A DNA stretch of 64,000 bases from Centropus unirufus (lineage: Eukaryota > Chordata > Aves > Cuculiformes > Centropidae). Positions 62,561 to 64,000 of the stretch are shown in pieces. How positions within the stretch are numbered: position 1 is the stretch's first letter; each line of letters starts with the position of its first letter. The notes below the pieces were generated by a model. It was not told where the DNA came from. It was given only the letters and a program-made list of their open reading frames with translations, and did no database searches. The DNA is taken from contig VYZI01000123.1 in assembly GCA_013397695.1 (NCBI GenBank), positions 1,280,961 to 1,344,960 of the forward strand, given 5' to 3'. The position numbers were made by a program, and so were the translations under genes.

Positions 62561-64000
62561 GTAAGCATTTCACTGAGTCAGATTTTCTGACTAGCAACAA
62601 ATACAGTGGGGTCATTCTGATGTCAGAAATTCCATATCTGCAAATATTTGGCCAAATTGTGATCCTTCTTAAATCTCAGAGACTGATTAGAGCCACATTC
62701 GCAATAGATATTATTGATATAGAGAAGCTATCTGAAGATTTCAATTGAACTAGGCATGCTTAAGTCCAAGACTGGAAGGTCCGAGCAGAGTTTTCCTTAG
62801 AGATGCCACTCTCAGCTATCAGGGATTATTGTCATATAAAGTACTGAAAAATGGCACAAATTTGTCTTTTGTTTCCTGTATCATTGCCTAGAAAGGGATA
62901 ATGTACCACTGTGTAGAATGAACGGTAGTGAAGAATTAAAGCAGAGGTAGAAATTACAAAGAGATTAGGCTGAAAATTCAGGTGAAGGCTGAAAGAATAT
63001 AAACATTTTGCTTAGCAATGACTTGGACTCTAACTCTGTGTATCTCAGTTCTCCTGGCCCTGAGACAAGAAATCAATAATGCCTGTAAATCGCACATAGA
63101 TGCTGTCAAGAGTTTTTCATGAACATCTCCAGTTTATTGAGATATTATACTGATAGCAGCTCAGAAAAGATCACAAGGAAATAGACAACGATGTATTCAC
63201 AAGTGAATGATGTACAGTAAGTACAGGGCTCTATACTGAGTGATGGAATCCACTAAGTATCAACTACAATATCAAGGTATATTTCCACCATAACTACTAA
63301 ATAAGTAGGTGCCCCCTGGAAAAATAATTGTAATCATGGTATTTTAAAAAAAGCCTTAAAAAATGGCAGATACTTATAAAGCCCGGATTCATAAACTTTA
63401 TTCAAATCTTCCCAAAAAATGTGAAATGAGCATTCACAAATTAATAATATAAGAATATGTCCTAGGACTTCCATTTGTCACTGTCAACTATCTCGGTGAC
63501 TTAATTTTCACATACTGTCTTGAGTATAAGAAGCAGGAAAAGAAAAACTTTCTTTGCTTCCTTGCAGGAATTCAGTGTGTGTTACAATGCCTTATGTCAT
63601 TGTATAAAGTTTTATAACACCTATTCATGTGAAGGCAGACATTTTTTTGCAAGATACCCCTTAATCCATGTATGTACCTAGATCTAAAAAAAGAATATCT
63701 GGAGGTCTTTTGAAGTTAAATGGTGCTTCATCACTTAGAAAATTAGAAGAGTTTACTATTTTAATTGCAGAAGTGTGGATAATTGACAAAAGAAAGATAA
63801 AAAACCTAATGTGCTTTATATGTCCTCATTTGACTGAGTTCCCTTTAATTGGTAGCACATTTTACTTTCTCTGGTTTGTATGCTTCGATGTGTCCTCATT
63901 TGACTTTTGGCTCAAGCAAATAACTCCAGAAATTAAGGATATGCTTACTGAGATCACTTCCTGTTGAAGTCTAGTTTCTTGGCTGGAAAACTGAATTCTC
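62561..64000. other. AT-rich non-coding DNA, no gene seen
   Basis: Frames up to 99 codons (63668-63967 plus) without a recognised domain. The word tgtcctcatttgact occurs at 63821-63835 and 63891-63905. No transposon could be named. Confidence 0.6.

Noticed and set aside
63821..63905. 15-bp direct repeat tgtcctcatttgact, 70 bp apart
   Set aside because: Single short repeat without flanking similarity; it may be chance and nothing else supports a mobile element.
1..64000. CRISPR array, operon, tRNA or rRNA gene, NUMT
   Set aside because: No regularly spaced repeats with unique spacers, no clustered same-strand genes, no cloverleaf with A and B boxes, and no mitochondrial gene similarity noticed on reading both strands.

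Overview
The window looks like nuclear DNA from a bird. The evidence is several fragments of CR1 (the chicken-repeat-1 LINE that dominates bird and other reptile genomes), including the typical 3' end built on ATTCTRTG-like octamers, plus one old LTR of a family I recall from many bird genomes. There are no bacterial-style operons, no Shine-Dalgarno-spaced genes and no CpG island. By eye the base composition is AT-rich and CpG-poor. A 57-base run of N (50213-50269) shows this is a draft assembly.

I find no protein-coding gene that I can defend. Nearly all open frames are short, have no recognisable domain and occur on both strands, as expected by chance. The two with recognisable protein similarity (45461-45811 minus and 57176-57451 plus) are CR1 reverse-transcriptase remnants. 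The longest frame, 208 codons on the minus strand at 8051-8677, is longer than expected by chance but has no recognised homology. A 36-base candidate micro-exon at 62525-62560 is the best splice-signal pair I saw. The window is therefore either a gene desert or the inside of a very large intron.

Layout: 1-17.5 kb is AT-rich non-coding DNA with one CR1 tail (5.14-5.31 kb), the long open frame (7.8-8.7 kb) and a perfect 30-bp tandem duplication (10.66 kb). 17.6-22.5 kb holds the longest CR1 fragment (minus strand), followed by two related copies of an unclassified element of about 275 bp, 3.7 kb apart in the same orientation. 22.5-32.5 kb contains microsatellites, a 21-22-bp tandem repeat and two more CR1 fragments. 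32.5-43 kb has several compositionally complex, motif-rich blocks that read like conserved non-coding elements, and the old LTR (36.3-36.9 kb). 43-51 kb has one CR1 tail, a 16-bp tandem repeat and the gap. 51.7-52.9 kb is a second motif-rich stretch with TEAD-like sites, including a 13-mer present twice, and an RFX X-box-like site. 53-64 kb is AT-rich, with a CR1 internal fragment at 57.2 kb, simple repeats and the candidate micro-exon.

Nothing here amounts to a demonstrable new biological system. The observations most worth following up are the paired unclassified element, the 208-codon open frame, the candidate enhancer blocks and the candidate micro-exon.
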